Positions 1-5,047 of a DNA stretch of 5,249 nucleotides are shown here, one piece after another. Source of the DNA: an uncultured Eubacteriales bacterium (lineage in GTDB: Bacteria; Bacillota; Clostridia; Lachnospirales; Anaerotignaceae). How positions within the stretch are numbered: position 1 is the first letter of the stretch; each line of letters starts with the position of its first letter. Made by a program: the position numbers and the translations under genes. Under the pieces are notes generated by a model. It saw only the letters and a program-made list of their open reading frames with translations. It did not search any database and was not told the origin of the DNA. The stretch spans positions 1 to 5,249 of the forward strand of contig CAUHBX010000096.1 of assembly GCA_959604475.1 (NCBI GenBank), read 5' to 3'.

Positions 1-274
1 CGTCAGATTTATGAAGGGTAAACGCGACAGATTGGCCGGCATATTCTTTTTCATCTTCATCATATATAACAAGCTTGTTAAGGACATTAACAAGTTCGTC
101 TATTTTATCCCTGTCATCGGTCTCCACAGTTTTGTCAGGGGGCATACAGTTAAGTGTGACAGAATCTATTTCCTCAGATGTAAGTGTTTCAAAAGGTTTT
201 GTTCCCGCATTTGAACAGGAAACAATTCCAATTATCGCTATTGCCGCGGCTATTATCACCAATATTTTTTTCAT
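1..274 (-). CDS. Putative lipoprotein, 5' part only (3' end beyond window)
   Basis: This reading frame is open from an ATG at 272-274 to the left edge, giving 91 residues with no stop, so the gene is cut by the window border. The N-terminus is a type II signal peptide: two lysines after Met, a hydrophobic core of Ile/Ala/Val (residues 4-18) and a lipobox I-V-S-C with the lipidated Cys at position 20. The protein should therefore be exported and anchored in the outer face of the cytoplasmic membrane. The rest is polar and acidic (for example a D/E-rich run near residues 71-78) and resembles small clostridial hypothetical lipoproteins, but I recognise no catalytic motif. A good ribosome binding site (AAGGTGGGG, 280-288) lies 5 nt before the start. 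It is separated from the operon upstream by a terminator and has its own likely promoter. Coding status is confident; function is unknown. Confidence 0.85.
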   Translation of the reverse strand, partial: MKKILVIIAAAIAIIGIVSCSNAGTKPFETLTSEEIDSVTLNCMPPDKTVETDDRDKIDELVNVLNKLVIYDEDEKEYAGQSVAFTLHKSD

Positions 275-329
275 TTAATCCCCACCTTATAGTTTTAGTT
301 TTTTTCGTCGAATATTTTAAATAAGCATC

Positions 330-359
330 ATAATATCATTTTTGGAAATGGGTTCTCAA
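330..359 (-). promoter_or_regulatory. Likely sigma-A promoter of the lipoprotein gene
   Basis: On the minus strand a -35 TTGAGA (354-359) is followed after 18 bp by a -10 TATTAT (330-335). Transcription would start near 323 and leave a leader of about 50 nt before the ATG at 274. A second -10-like element, TGTTATGAT (extended -10, hexamer at 386-391), lies farther upstream but has no convincing -35. The position just downstream of the terminator at 441-480 fits an independent transcription start. Confidence 0.5.
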
Positions 360-440
360 ATTTTATGCATTTATCTCTTAGTACTATCATAACACAAATA
401 AATGGGGCGTTTCTTAAAAATTAATTGCGATTTTTTTACA

Positions 441-480
441 ATAAAAAACGGAGGATAACCATTTAGTGGTTATTCTCCGT
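441..480 (-). terminator. Rho-independent terminator closing the five-gene operon
   Basis: Arms 448-461 and 467-480 form a 14-bp stem with one G-U type pair and a 5-nt loop. On the minus strand the stem is followed at once by a run of six T residues (442-447, with one A at 441). It begins 5 nt after the stop codon of the cupin gene. The U-tract is on the minus-strand side, so the signal serves the operon rather than any plus-strand gene. Confidence 0.9.
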
Positions 481-485
481 AAATT

Positions 486-815
486 TTACTTTAAAAAATC
501 TTCCCTAATGGGTGAAAAAATATCTATTGCGATAAGCTCTTCATCAAGTGTGTTTAAAACGGAATGTTCAACATTGGAAGGAAAAAGTGCAAGTCCTCCG
601 GCTTTCAGATGACTCTTTTCTGTCCCGGTAATAACGTCGCACTCCCCTGAAACAACATAAAGCATCTGTTCATGTGGGTGTTTATGTGCGGGAACCTCTG
701 CGTGGGGATGAACATAGTTCTTTACAAGCATTACATTTTCGCCTGTAAATATTTTTCTTTCCATTAATTCTAAATGGATAGTTGGAATGTCGTCCCAGTT
801 AGTAAATAAATCCAT
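486..815 (-). CDS. Small single-domain cupin protein (Cupin_2 type)
   Basis: This 109-residue protein is one beta-barrel cupin domain. Cupin motif 1 is visible as H44-x-H46-x3-Q50 followed by G57. Motif 2 is P79 to H84 with N88. H44, H46, Q50 (in place of the classical Glu) and H84 are the expected ligands of one metal ion, commonly Fe, Mn, Ni or Zn in this superfamily. No signal peptide is seen, so it is cytoplasmic. Members range from sugar isomerases and dioxygenases to metal- or ligand-binding accessory proteins, and the sequence alone does not choose among them. A GGAGGT site (821-826) precedes the ATG. The gene starts 12 nt after the nitroreductase stop and is the last gene of the operon, followed directly by a terminator. 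The family is certain; the role is unknown. Confidence 0.9.
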   Translation of the reverse strand: MDLFTNWDDIPTIHLELMERKIFTGENVMLVKNYVHPHAEVPAHKHPHEQMLYVVSGECDVITGTEKSHLKAGGLALFPSNVEHSVLNTLDEELIAIDIFSPIREDFLK

Positions 816-827
816 AGTATACCTCCA

Positions 828-1358
828 TTATTTGATTTTTGTAATATAGTTAGCCTTTCTGGCAGTGGGCTCTTTAGGGGCTGACGCTGGGTACCCAAGA
901 ACACAATTTCCGATGCCAACATAGTTGCCTTCAATGCCCCATTTTTTAAGAAGAGATTTTCCGTCAGTCCTCTCAAACGTTTCCTTCGCCCTGTGAATCC
1001 AACATGCGCCGACGCCGATACTAGCAGCTGCATTAAGCATATTTCCCATTACTAAACTTCCGTCGTAAACATTCGTCGGCTTATCGGCCTCAGCTAAAAC
1101 GACGACAACAGTAGGAGCGCCGTAAAAAAGACTTGAGCCCGGTTTTCCAAAAATTTCGGCGTTAATACGCTCCAGCTCGGCAATATCCTCCTTGTTCTGA
1201 ACGGCTATCATTATCGGACTCTGCTTGCCCATCCCTGTAGGGGCCCATGTTCCAGCATCAAGGATTGTGTCAAGCTCGTCCTCTTTTATCTGCTCGGGCT
1301 TATAAGCCTTGCAGCTTCGGCGGTTCCTTAATGTTTCGAGGGTTTCATTTGTAATCAT
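828..1358 (-). CDS. Nitroreductase-family FMN-dependent oxidoreductase
   Basis: The 176 residues match the length and pattern of compact nitroreductase-fold flavoproteins, which are FMN-binding homodimers using NAD(P)H or other electron donors. The phosphate-binding RRS motif is at 13-15 (RRSCKAY, 13-19). The second FMN loop APTGMGKQ is at 39-46. The conserved helix D99-to-W120 ends in GVGACWI, and the late LGYPA segment (154-158) is typical of the fold. The substrate cannot be read from the sequence; characterised relatives reduce nitro groups, quinones, flavins or enones, and some desaturate or dehalogenate. The ATG at 1356-1358 has a near-perfect AAAGGAGGT site that overlaps the stop codon of the activase gene, 14 nt away. 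This points to cotranscription and coupling with the ATPase. There is no export signal, so it is cytoplasmic. Confidence 0.92.
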   Translation of the reverse strand: MITNETLETLRNRRSCKAYKPEQIKEDELDTILDAGTWAPTGMGKQSPIMIAVQNKEDIAELERINAEIFGKPGSSLFYGAPTVVVVLAEADKPTNVYDGSLVMGNMLNAAASIGVGACWIHRAKETFERTDGKSLLKKWGIEGNYVGIGNCVLGYPASAPKEPTARKANYITKIK

Positions 1359-1372
1359 AAATACTACCTCCT

Positions 1373-2341
1373 TTAATCGGGTGATTTTACACCGGGCTTA
1401 ATTGAGCCCTTATCACAGCGGTTGCCCCATGAGTCTATGAGAATGCCATCTCTGTAGACACATACTATTTCGCAGTTGTTTGGGCATCTTCCGCAGTTTA
1501 CATCTCTTGTTTTGAACTCCATGTCCTCAACTGAAAAATCAAAAACCTTTCTTTTACTGCTTCTTCCCGCAAGGATAGCGGCTCCAAAGGCACCCATAAG
1601 GTGGCCGTTTTCATCAACAATTATATCACAGCCGAGTGCTTCTTTAAAAGCCTCTCTTACACCAACGTTTTTACTTACACCGCCCTGGAAAACAACCGGC
1701 GGAACAATTTTTTTGCCTTTGCCAACATTGTTAAGATAGTTTGAAACTACCGCATTGCAAAGACCTGCGATAATATCTTCTTTTGGATGACCCATCTGTA
1801 TTTTATGAACAAGGTCGGATTCAGCAAACACTGTACATCTTGCGGCTATACGTGTAGGATGCTTGGAGGTGAGGGCGATTTCACCAAATTCCTCAACCTC
1901 TACGCCAAGCCTTTTTGCCTGGCTTGAAAGAAAAGATCCTGTTCCGGCTGCGCACAGCGTGTTCATCGCATAATCTACGGCAACGCCATTTTCAACTAAA
2001 ATTATTTTTGAGTCCTGGCCGCCGATTTCCAGAATTGTTCTGACATTATGATAGAGAGCCGTAGTTCCTACAGCATGTGCGGTAATCTCATTTTTAACCA
2101 TAGTCGCCCCAACCATTGCGCCTACAAGATTACGCGCGCTTCCAGTGGTTCCAGTGGCAACTATTTTATAGGTATTCTTATCGAACTGCTCTTCAAGTAT
2201 GCCAAGCAGCCTTTTAGCTGAGCCAAGAGGATTTCCCTCGGTCCAGATATATGAGCTGGCAAGAATATTATTTTTCTCATCTATAATAACGCCCTTTGTA
2301 GATATAGAGCCGATATCAATTCCAAGATATGCTTCCTTCAT
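1373..2341 (-). CDS. Acyl-CoA dehydratase activase (BadF/BadG/BcrA/BcrD ATPase, COG1924) with a Cys-rich C-terminal tail
   Basis: The family (for example HgdC, component A of 2-hydroxyglutaryl-CoA dehydratase) is a homodimeric ASKHA-fold ATPase with one [4Fe-4S] cluster bridging the subunits. It uses ATP hydrolysis to drive one electron to a partner iron-sulfur protein. Visible signatures are the phosphate-1 loop GIDIGS (7-12), TGTTGSAR (63-70), EIGGQDSK (105-112), C130 in CAAGTG, C169 in ARCTVFAES, QGGVSKN (219-225) and the closing GAFGAAILAG. C130 and C169 match the two cluster ligands of HgdC. At 322 residues it exceeds the roughly 260-residue HgdC type. The extra C-terminus carries C283-x2-C286-x3-C290-x3-C294 and C309, a tail seen in COG1924 proteins associated with DUF2229. 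Its ATG overlaps the upstream stop as TAATG. The electron acceptor is most likely the pair encoded just upstream (inference). Confidence 0.93.
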   Translation of the reverse strand: MKEAYLGIDIGSISTKGVIIDEKNNILASSYIWTEGNPLGSAKRLLGILEEQFDKNTYKIVATGTTGSARNLVGAMVGATMVKNEITAHAVGTTALYHNVRTILEIGGQDSKIILVENGVAVDYAMNTLCAAGTGSFLSSQAKRLGVEVEEFGEIALTSKHPTRIAARCTVFAESDLVHKIQMGHPKEDIIAGLCNAVVSNYLNNVGKGKKIVPPVVFQGGVSKNVGVREAFKEALGCDIIVDENGHLMGAFGAAILAGRSSKRKVFDFSVEDMEFKTRDVNCGRCPNNCEIVCVYRDGILIDSWGNRCDKGSIKPGVKSPD

Positions 2342-3408
2342 TAAAAGACCTTCTTTCTCATGCTAATCATGTCGTAAAAGGCTTCAAGCCTTGTGTCAAG
2401 CCCGGTGTCGCTGGTTTGTGAGTCATATGTGAGATACAGCACCGGTATTTTATAGTCGGCGCTTATGTTTTGCAAAACAGGCATTATATCAATTTCAGGT
2501 GTGCAGCCAGCGGATTTTATATGAATAAGACCGTCAAATCCTTTAGAGGCGTAATTCTTTGCACTCCAAATGTTTGCCGTAGAGGTTGGCCCCATCTCGT
2601 ATTTACAGTAGTCAGCCGTTTCTACGGCAAGGTTTTTGGCCTTGTAGCGCAGATTTCGGTTAGTAATATTCATAAACCGGTGAACCTCAACACCCATGTC
2701 AGCCAGTTTTTGTTCTACATTAAGATTGGAGAATGGGTCCATAACTGTAAAATATTCACCTATAACGCCCACTCTCAATGGATTTACCGGTTTGTTCAAA
2801 GAAATTTCGCTGACATATTTTTTAAAGGTGTTATATGCTGCATCTATTTCTTTACGTGTTGAGGCTGTCTCCATAGCAGTTATAAATTTTTTATGTACTT
2901 TTTTATAGCTTCCTTTAGCAGCTTCAAAACCGCAGTTTTTATAATATATGCTTTGAGCGTCGTCCAGATATTCTGTCATTTTGAGGCAGTCGGCTCCGGC
3001 CTTCGTAACCTTTGCAATAGACAGCTTCGGGTTAATGCGTTTAAGTGCTTTTATATAATCGCGTTTTCTTCCTGTGCTGTATTCTGAAAAATTTATAAAG
3101 TCAAACTCATAGCCTAAGTCGCGAAGTATCTGCTCCTGAAGTTCCCCATAGTATCCGAGACGGCAGAGTCCCATAGTCATAATTATTGTATCTGCGCCTG
3201 ATTCAAGGGCTTCCATCATGCTTCCCAGAGTACTTTTAAAGGGGGTGCATACAAAATCAGGACTGTTTTTTGCTCCTCTTTCCATTGTTCTTACAGTCAT
3301 AGGAGGTGCCATTATATATTCTGCCTCAAGACCCTGCTCTATAAAATATTTAATGCCATAGTTGTAATGGCTGAACTCAGGGAATGAAACTTTTTTCTTT
3401 GATTCCAT
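2341..3408 (-). CDS. 2-hydroxyacyl-CoA dehydratase-related iron-sulfur subunit (COG3581-like)
   Basis: This is a cytoplasmic protein of 355 residues, related to the HgdB/BcrB superfamily and closest in pattern to COG3581 proteins that accompany DUF2229 and an activase. Three cysteines sit in family-like contexts: C54 (FVCTPFK), C82 (GLCRLGYY, compare the GPCRFGQY motif of this group) and C302 (SAGCTPE). They are the likely ligands of an Fe-S cluster, as three Cys per subunit do in the dehydratases. A GEYF segment (217-220), followed by P225 and SN (227-228), is also characteristic. Other cysteines (141, 159, 268) lie outside these motifs. Its start codon overlaps the upstream stop as TAATG, with AAAGGAGG ending 9 nt before the ATG. 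Its own stop overlaps the activase start in the same way, which implies stoichiometric synthesis of the three proteins. The reaction catalysed is unknown. Confidence 0.85.
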   Translation of the reverse strand: MESKKKVSFPEFSHYNYGIKYFIEQGLEAEYIMAPPMTVRTMERGAKNSPDFVCTPFKSTLGSMMEALESGADTIIMTMGLCRLGYYGELQEQILRDLGYEFDFINFSEYSTGRKRDYIKALKRINPKLSIAKVTKAGADCLKMTEYLDDAQSIYYKNCGFEAAKGSYKKVHKKFITAMETASTRKEIDAAYNTFKKYVSEISLNKPVNPLRVGVIGEYFTVMDPFSNLNVEQKLADMGVEVHRFMNITNRNLRYKAKNLAVETADYCKYEMGPTSTANIWSAKNYASKGFDGLIHIKSAGCTPEIDIMPVLQNISADYKIPVLYLTYDSQTSDTGLDTRLEAFYDMISMRKKVF

Positions 3409-4361
3409 TACAGAGAGCCTCCTTTGAATTTAAGAATATCTATAAAGCTTTCAAGACGGGTTTCAAGTCCTGCCGTCCCGTCCTGGTCATCAAGTACTAT
3501 ATTAAGGATAGGGATACCTCTGAAGCGGCGTATAATCATCTCGTTAACCATAGAATCCGGGCCGCACGGAAAAGCTGACAGAAGTATTATACCGTCGATT
3601 TTATCTTTATAAAGCTGTACTCCTCCTATGATTTCTTTGCTGAATTCCCATTTAAGGGTAGGGGATACCTTTATACTCTGTCGTATAGCGTCTCTTCGGT
3701 CAACAATATCGGCATACAGCGGTATAACACCCATTTTTTTCAGATAATTTGTTACAGGCTTTCCAATATAAGCGTCCATTTCGACATAGCTGTGTGACGC
3801 TATAAGGATTTTTAATCCTGCTTTTTTGAAAAGCAGTTCCTGGGATTTAACCTGATTTTTAAGATAGTCTCCCTCGGCCTTTTTAGCCGCTTTATATGCT
3901 GCTGAAGCTTCTTTTTTCGTGAAACCTAGTTCTTCACCCATAGATATGAAAGCTTTTTCCTCAGTAATGTTCTGAAGTTCGTCAACATTGTAGGATAAAA
4001 ATTGCTGGCCGCTTTTTCGAAACACATTACAAGCTATATCGTACAGGGCTTCAAATTTAGTGCACATATTGCGCTTAATACCGAAGTTGCTTATTCTGGG
4101 CACTAAAATGTAATCGCATTTGCCTATAAGTGATTTTATATGACCCATATATATTTTAGTGGAAAGGCAGGCCTCATCAATCGACACGGCGGTGCCTTCC
4201 CTTATCATTTCTTTGTTTGTCGGCTCGCTTACGATATATTTTAATCCAAGATAAGAAAAGAAATTTTTCCATAGAATTTCATATCTGTAATAAAGCATTG
4301 CTCTGGGAAGACCTACTGATGATATCCTCACAGACTTATTTATAAAAGGAATTTTTTTCAT
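3408..4361 (-). CDS. DUF2229/COG3580-like activase-associated iron-sulfur subunit
   Basis: The first gene of the operon encodes 317 residues. The N-terminal segment SVGLPRAMLYYRYEILWKNF (15-34) and the block EACLSTKIYMGHI (63-75) match the DUF2229 ('CoA enzyme activase uncharacterised') domain. In many anaerobes that domain is fused to, or encoded beside, an activase and a COG3581 protein. Candidate cluster-binding cysteines are C65, C100 (after the NFGIKRN stretch) and C266 (AFPCGPDS). The last 60 residues align closely with the end of the COG3581-like neighbour, including IPIL and GLETRLESF, so the two subunits are homologous and probably pair. A lysine-rich helical section (about 145-180) separates the halves. 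The ATG at 4359-4361 has GAGGT upstream and a leader of about 105 nt. Despite database names such as 'activase', it has no ATPase motifs, so I read it as an electron-accepting subunit (inference). Confidence 0.87.
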   Translation of the reverse strand: MKKIPFINKSVRISSVGLPRAMLYYRYEILWKNFFSYLGLKYIVSEPTNKEMIREGTAVSIDEACLSTKIYMGHIKSLIGKCDYILVPRISNFGIKRNMCTKFEALYDIACNVFRKSGQQFLSYNVDELQNITEEKAFISMGEELGFTKKEASAAYKAAKKAEGDYLKNQVKSQELLFKKAGLKILIASHSYVEMDAYIGKPVTNYLKKMGVIPLYADIVDRRDAIRQSIKVSPTLKWEFSKEIIGGVQLYKDKIDGIILLSAFPCGPDSMVNEMIIRRFRGIPILNIVLDDQDGTAGLETRLESFIDILKFKGGSL

Positions 4362-4394
4362 ACGTTTACCTCGTAAAATTTATAAAATATAAGC

Positions 4395-4446
4395 ACTGAC
4401 TATTAAAATAATTGGCAGCACCAAATATAAATGCTTTAAAGTCAGT
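4395..4446 (-). repeat. Long inverted repeat in the operon leader
   Basis: Arms 4395-4407 and 4435-4446 are inverted copies (ACTGAC plus an A/T-rich extension, with one bulged base). A shorter inverted pair, TTGG/CCAA (4412-4415 and 4421-4424), sits in the middle around a 5-nt loop. All of it lies in the predicted 5' untranslated leader of the operon mRNA, so it could fold as a two-tier hairpin. It could instead be a split operator. There is no U-run directly after it on either strand, so it is not a simple terminator. Confidence 0.45.
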
Positions 4447-4473
4447 TTGTTGAATACAGCAGTTTATGAAAAT

Positions 4474-4503
4474 ATTATAGCACACTTTGTTTTGGTATGA
4501 CAA
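4474..4503 (-). promoter_or_regulatory. Promoter of the five-gene operon
   Basis: On the minus strand a -35 TTGTCA (4498-4503) lies 18 bp from a consensus -10 TATAAT (4474-4479). The -10 carries an extended TGC in front (TGCTATAAT). Transcription should start near 4467, giving a leader of about 105 nt that contains the inverted repeat at 4395-4446. The -35 overlaps that of the divergent regulator promoter, so one bound protein could affect both directions. Confidence 0.7.
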
Positions 4504-4527
4504 ATTAAATAAGCATTAATCTATAAT
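4497..4527 (+). promoter_or_regulatory. Promoter of the Rrf2-type regulator gene
   Basis: A consensus -10 TATAAT (4522-4527) is preceded by ATGACA (4497-4502) at a rather long 19-bp spacing. A start near 4534 would leave a leader of about 50 nt. A small palindrome, CATTA-N5-TAATG (4514-4528), overlaps the -10 and could be a regulator half-site pair, though it is short and AT-rich. The long spacer suggests a promoter that is weak or needs regulation. Confidence 0.5.
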
Positions 4528-4574
4528 GTAAGAAAGTTTTTGGATTACAGGATTTTATGTGGTAAAATAAATAT

Positions 4575-4581
4575 GAGGTGA
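4575..4581 (+). promoter_or_regulatory. Ribosome binding site fixing the regulator start at 4587
   Basis: GAGGTGA ends 5 nt before the ATG at 4587-4589. A longer in-frame start, GTG at 4578, lies inside this motif and could not be served by it. The ATG start also gives the N-terminus MKISTKGRYALR that is standard for Rrf2 proteins. Confidence 0.8.
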
Positions 4582-4586
4582 GATTT

Positions 4587-5018
4587 ATGAAAATTTCTAC
4601 AAAAGGCCGGTACGCGCTTAGAATAATGATAGATTTAGCTGAGCATAACAACGGTGAATATATAACCTTTAAAGAAATATCTGAGAGGCAGGATATTTCT
4701 GAAAAATATCTTGAAAGCATTATTGCCTCACTAAGCAAGGCGGGTTTTGTAACGGGGCTTAGGGGCAGGGGAGGCGGATATAAACTTTTGAGAGATGCAA
4801 AGACTTATACAGTAGGCTCTATACTAAAGCTTACCGAGGGATCACTTGCTCCGGTTGCATGTCTTGACTGTATGCCGCAGGGATGTGATAAATCTTCTGT
4901 TTGCCGGACACTCCCTATGTGGGAAAAACTAAATAAGCTTATTGACGACTATTTTGAAGGTATAACTCTGGATGAACTGACTGCACTGCCGGATGACGCC
5001 GGGGACTATATTATATAA
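4587..5018 (+). CDS. Rrf2/IscR-family transcriptional regulator with four clustered cysteines
   Basis: The 143-residue protein (ATG start) has the Rrf2 layout. The N-terminal MKISTKGRYALR is followed by a winged helix-turn-helix with the recognition region at about 38-53 (SEKYLESIIASLSKAG). A glycine-rich wing (GRGGGYKL, 60-67) precedes a dimerisation helix. The cysteines are C92-x2-C95-x4-C100-x5-C106, close to the C92/C98/C104 that hold the [2Fe-2S] cluster in E. coli IscR, so this is probably an Fe-S or redox sensor. RsrR, NsrR and IscR relatives sense iron-sulfur status, NO or redox; the plain cysteine-metabolism regulator CymR lacks this motif. The gene is divergent from the iron-sulfur operon and their promoters overlap, so it likely controls that operon and itself (inference). 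It ends in a strong terminator. The family is certain; the ligand is likely but unproven. Confidence 0.93.
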   Translation: MKISTKGRYALRIMIDLAEHNNGEYITFKEISERQDISEKYLESIIASLSKAGFVTGLRGRGGGYKLLRDAKTYTVGSILKLTEGSLAPVACLDCMPQGCDKSSVCRTLPMWEKLNKLIDDYFEGITLDELTALPDDAGDYII

Positions 5019-5047
5019 AAAGAGCATACTTTATGTATGCTCTTTTT
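5017..5047. terminator. Bidirectional rho-independent terminator between convergent genes
   Basis: Perfect 13-bp arms at 5017-5029 and 5035-5047 enclose a 5-nt loop. The 3' ends of both arms are T-runs in their own reading direction, so the hairpin works on both strands. It overlaps the stop codon of the regulator (5016-5018) on one side and the stop codon of the minus-strand gene (5046-5048) on the other. Confidence 0.9.

Noticed and set aside
11..278. Two overlapping plus-strand open frames at the left edge
   Set aside because: They lie opposite the minus-strand lipoprotein frame, which has a real signal peptide, ribosome binding site and promoter; neither plus frame has a recognisable protein pattern.
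770..1033. Minus-strand open frame overlapping the nitroreductase and cupin
   Set aside because: It is out of frame with two genes carrying clear family motifs and has no ribosome binding site of its own.
1476..3087. Several plus-strand open frames opposite the activase and COG3581-like genes
   Set aside because: They are antisense shadows, low in complexity or Cys/Phe-rich, with no motifs, while the minus strand encodes conserved families end to end.
1373..4361. Canonical 2-hydroxyglutaryl-CoA dehydratase operon (hgdCAB)
   Set aside because: The two subunits follow DUF2229/COG3580 and COG3581 patterns rather than HgdA/HgdB, gene order differs, and no CoA-transferase or hydroxyacid dehydrogenase is present.
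4362..4467. Riboswitch in the operon leader
   Set aside because: The leader is short and AT-rich, and I could match no known aptamer core; only the inverted repeat is supported.
4514..4528. Palindrome CATTA-N5-TAATG as a definite Rrf2 operator
   Set aside because: It is only 5-bp arms of AT-rich sequence overlapping a -10 box, so chance occurrence is likely; it is kept only as a remark under the promoter.
4578..4586. GTG start three codons upstream for the regulator
   Set aside because: The GTG lies inside the GAGGTGA ribosome binding site; the ATG at 4587 gives the standard Rrf2 N-terminus.
4505..4738. Minus-strand open frame opposite the regulator start and promoter
   Set aside because: It covers the regulator's promoter and winged-helix coding region and has no supporting start signal.
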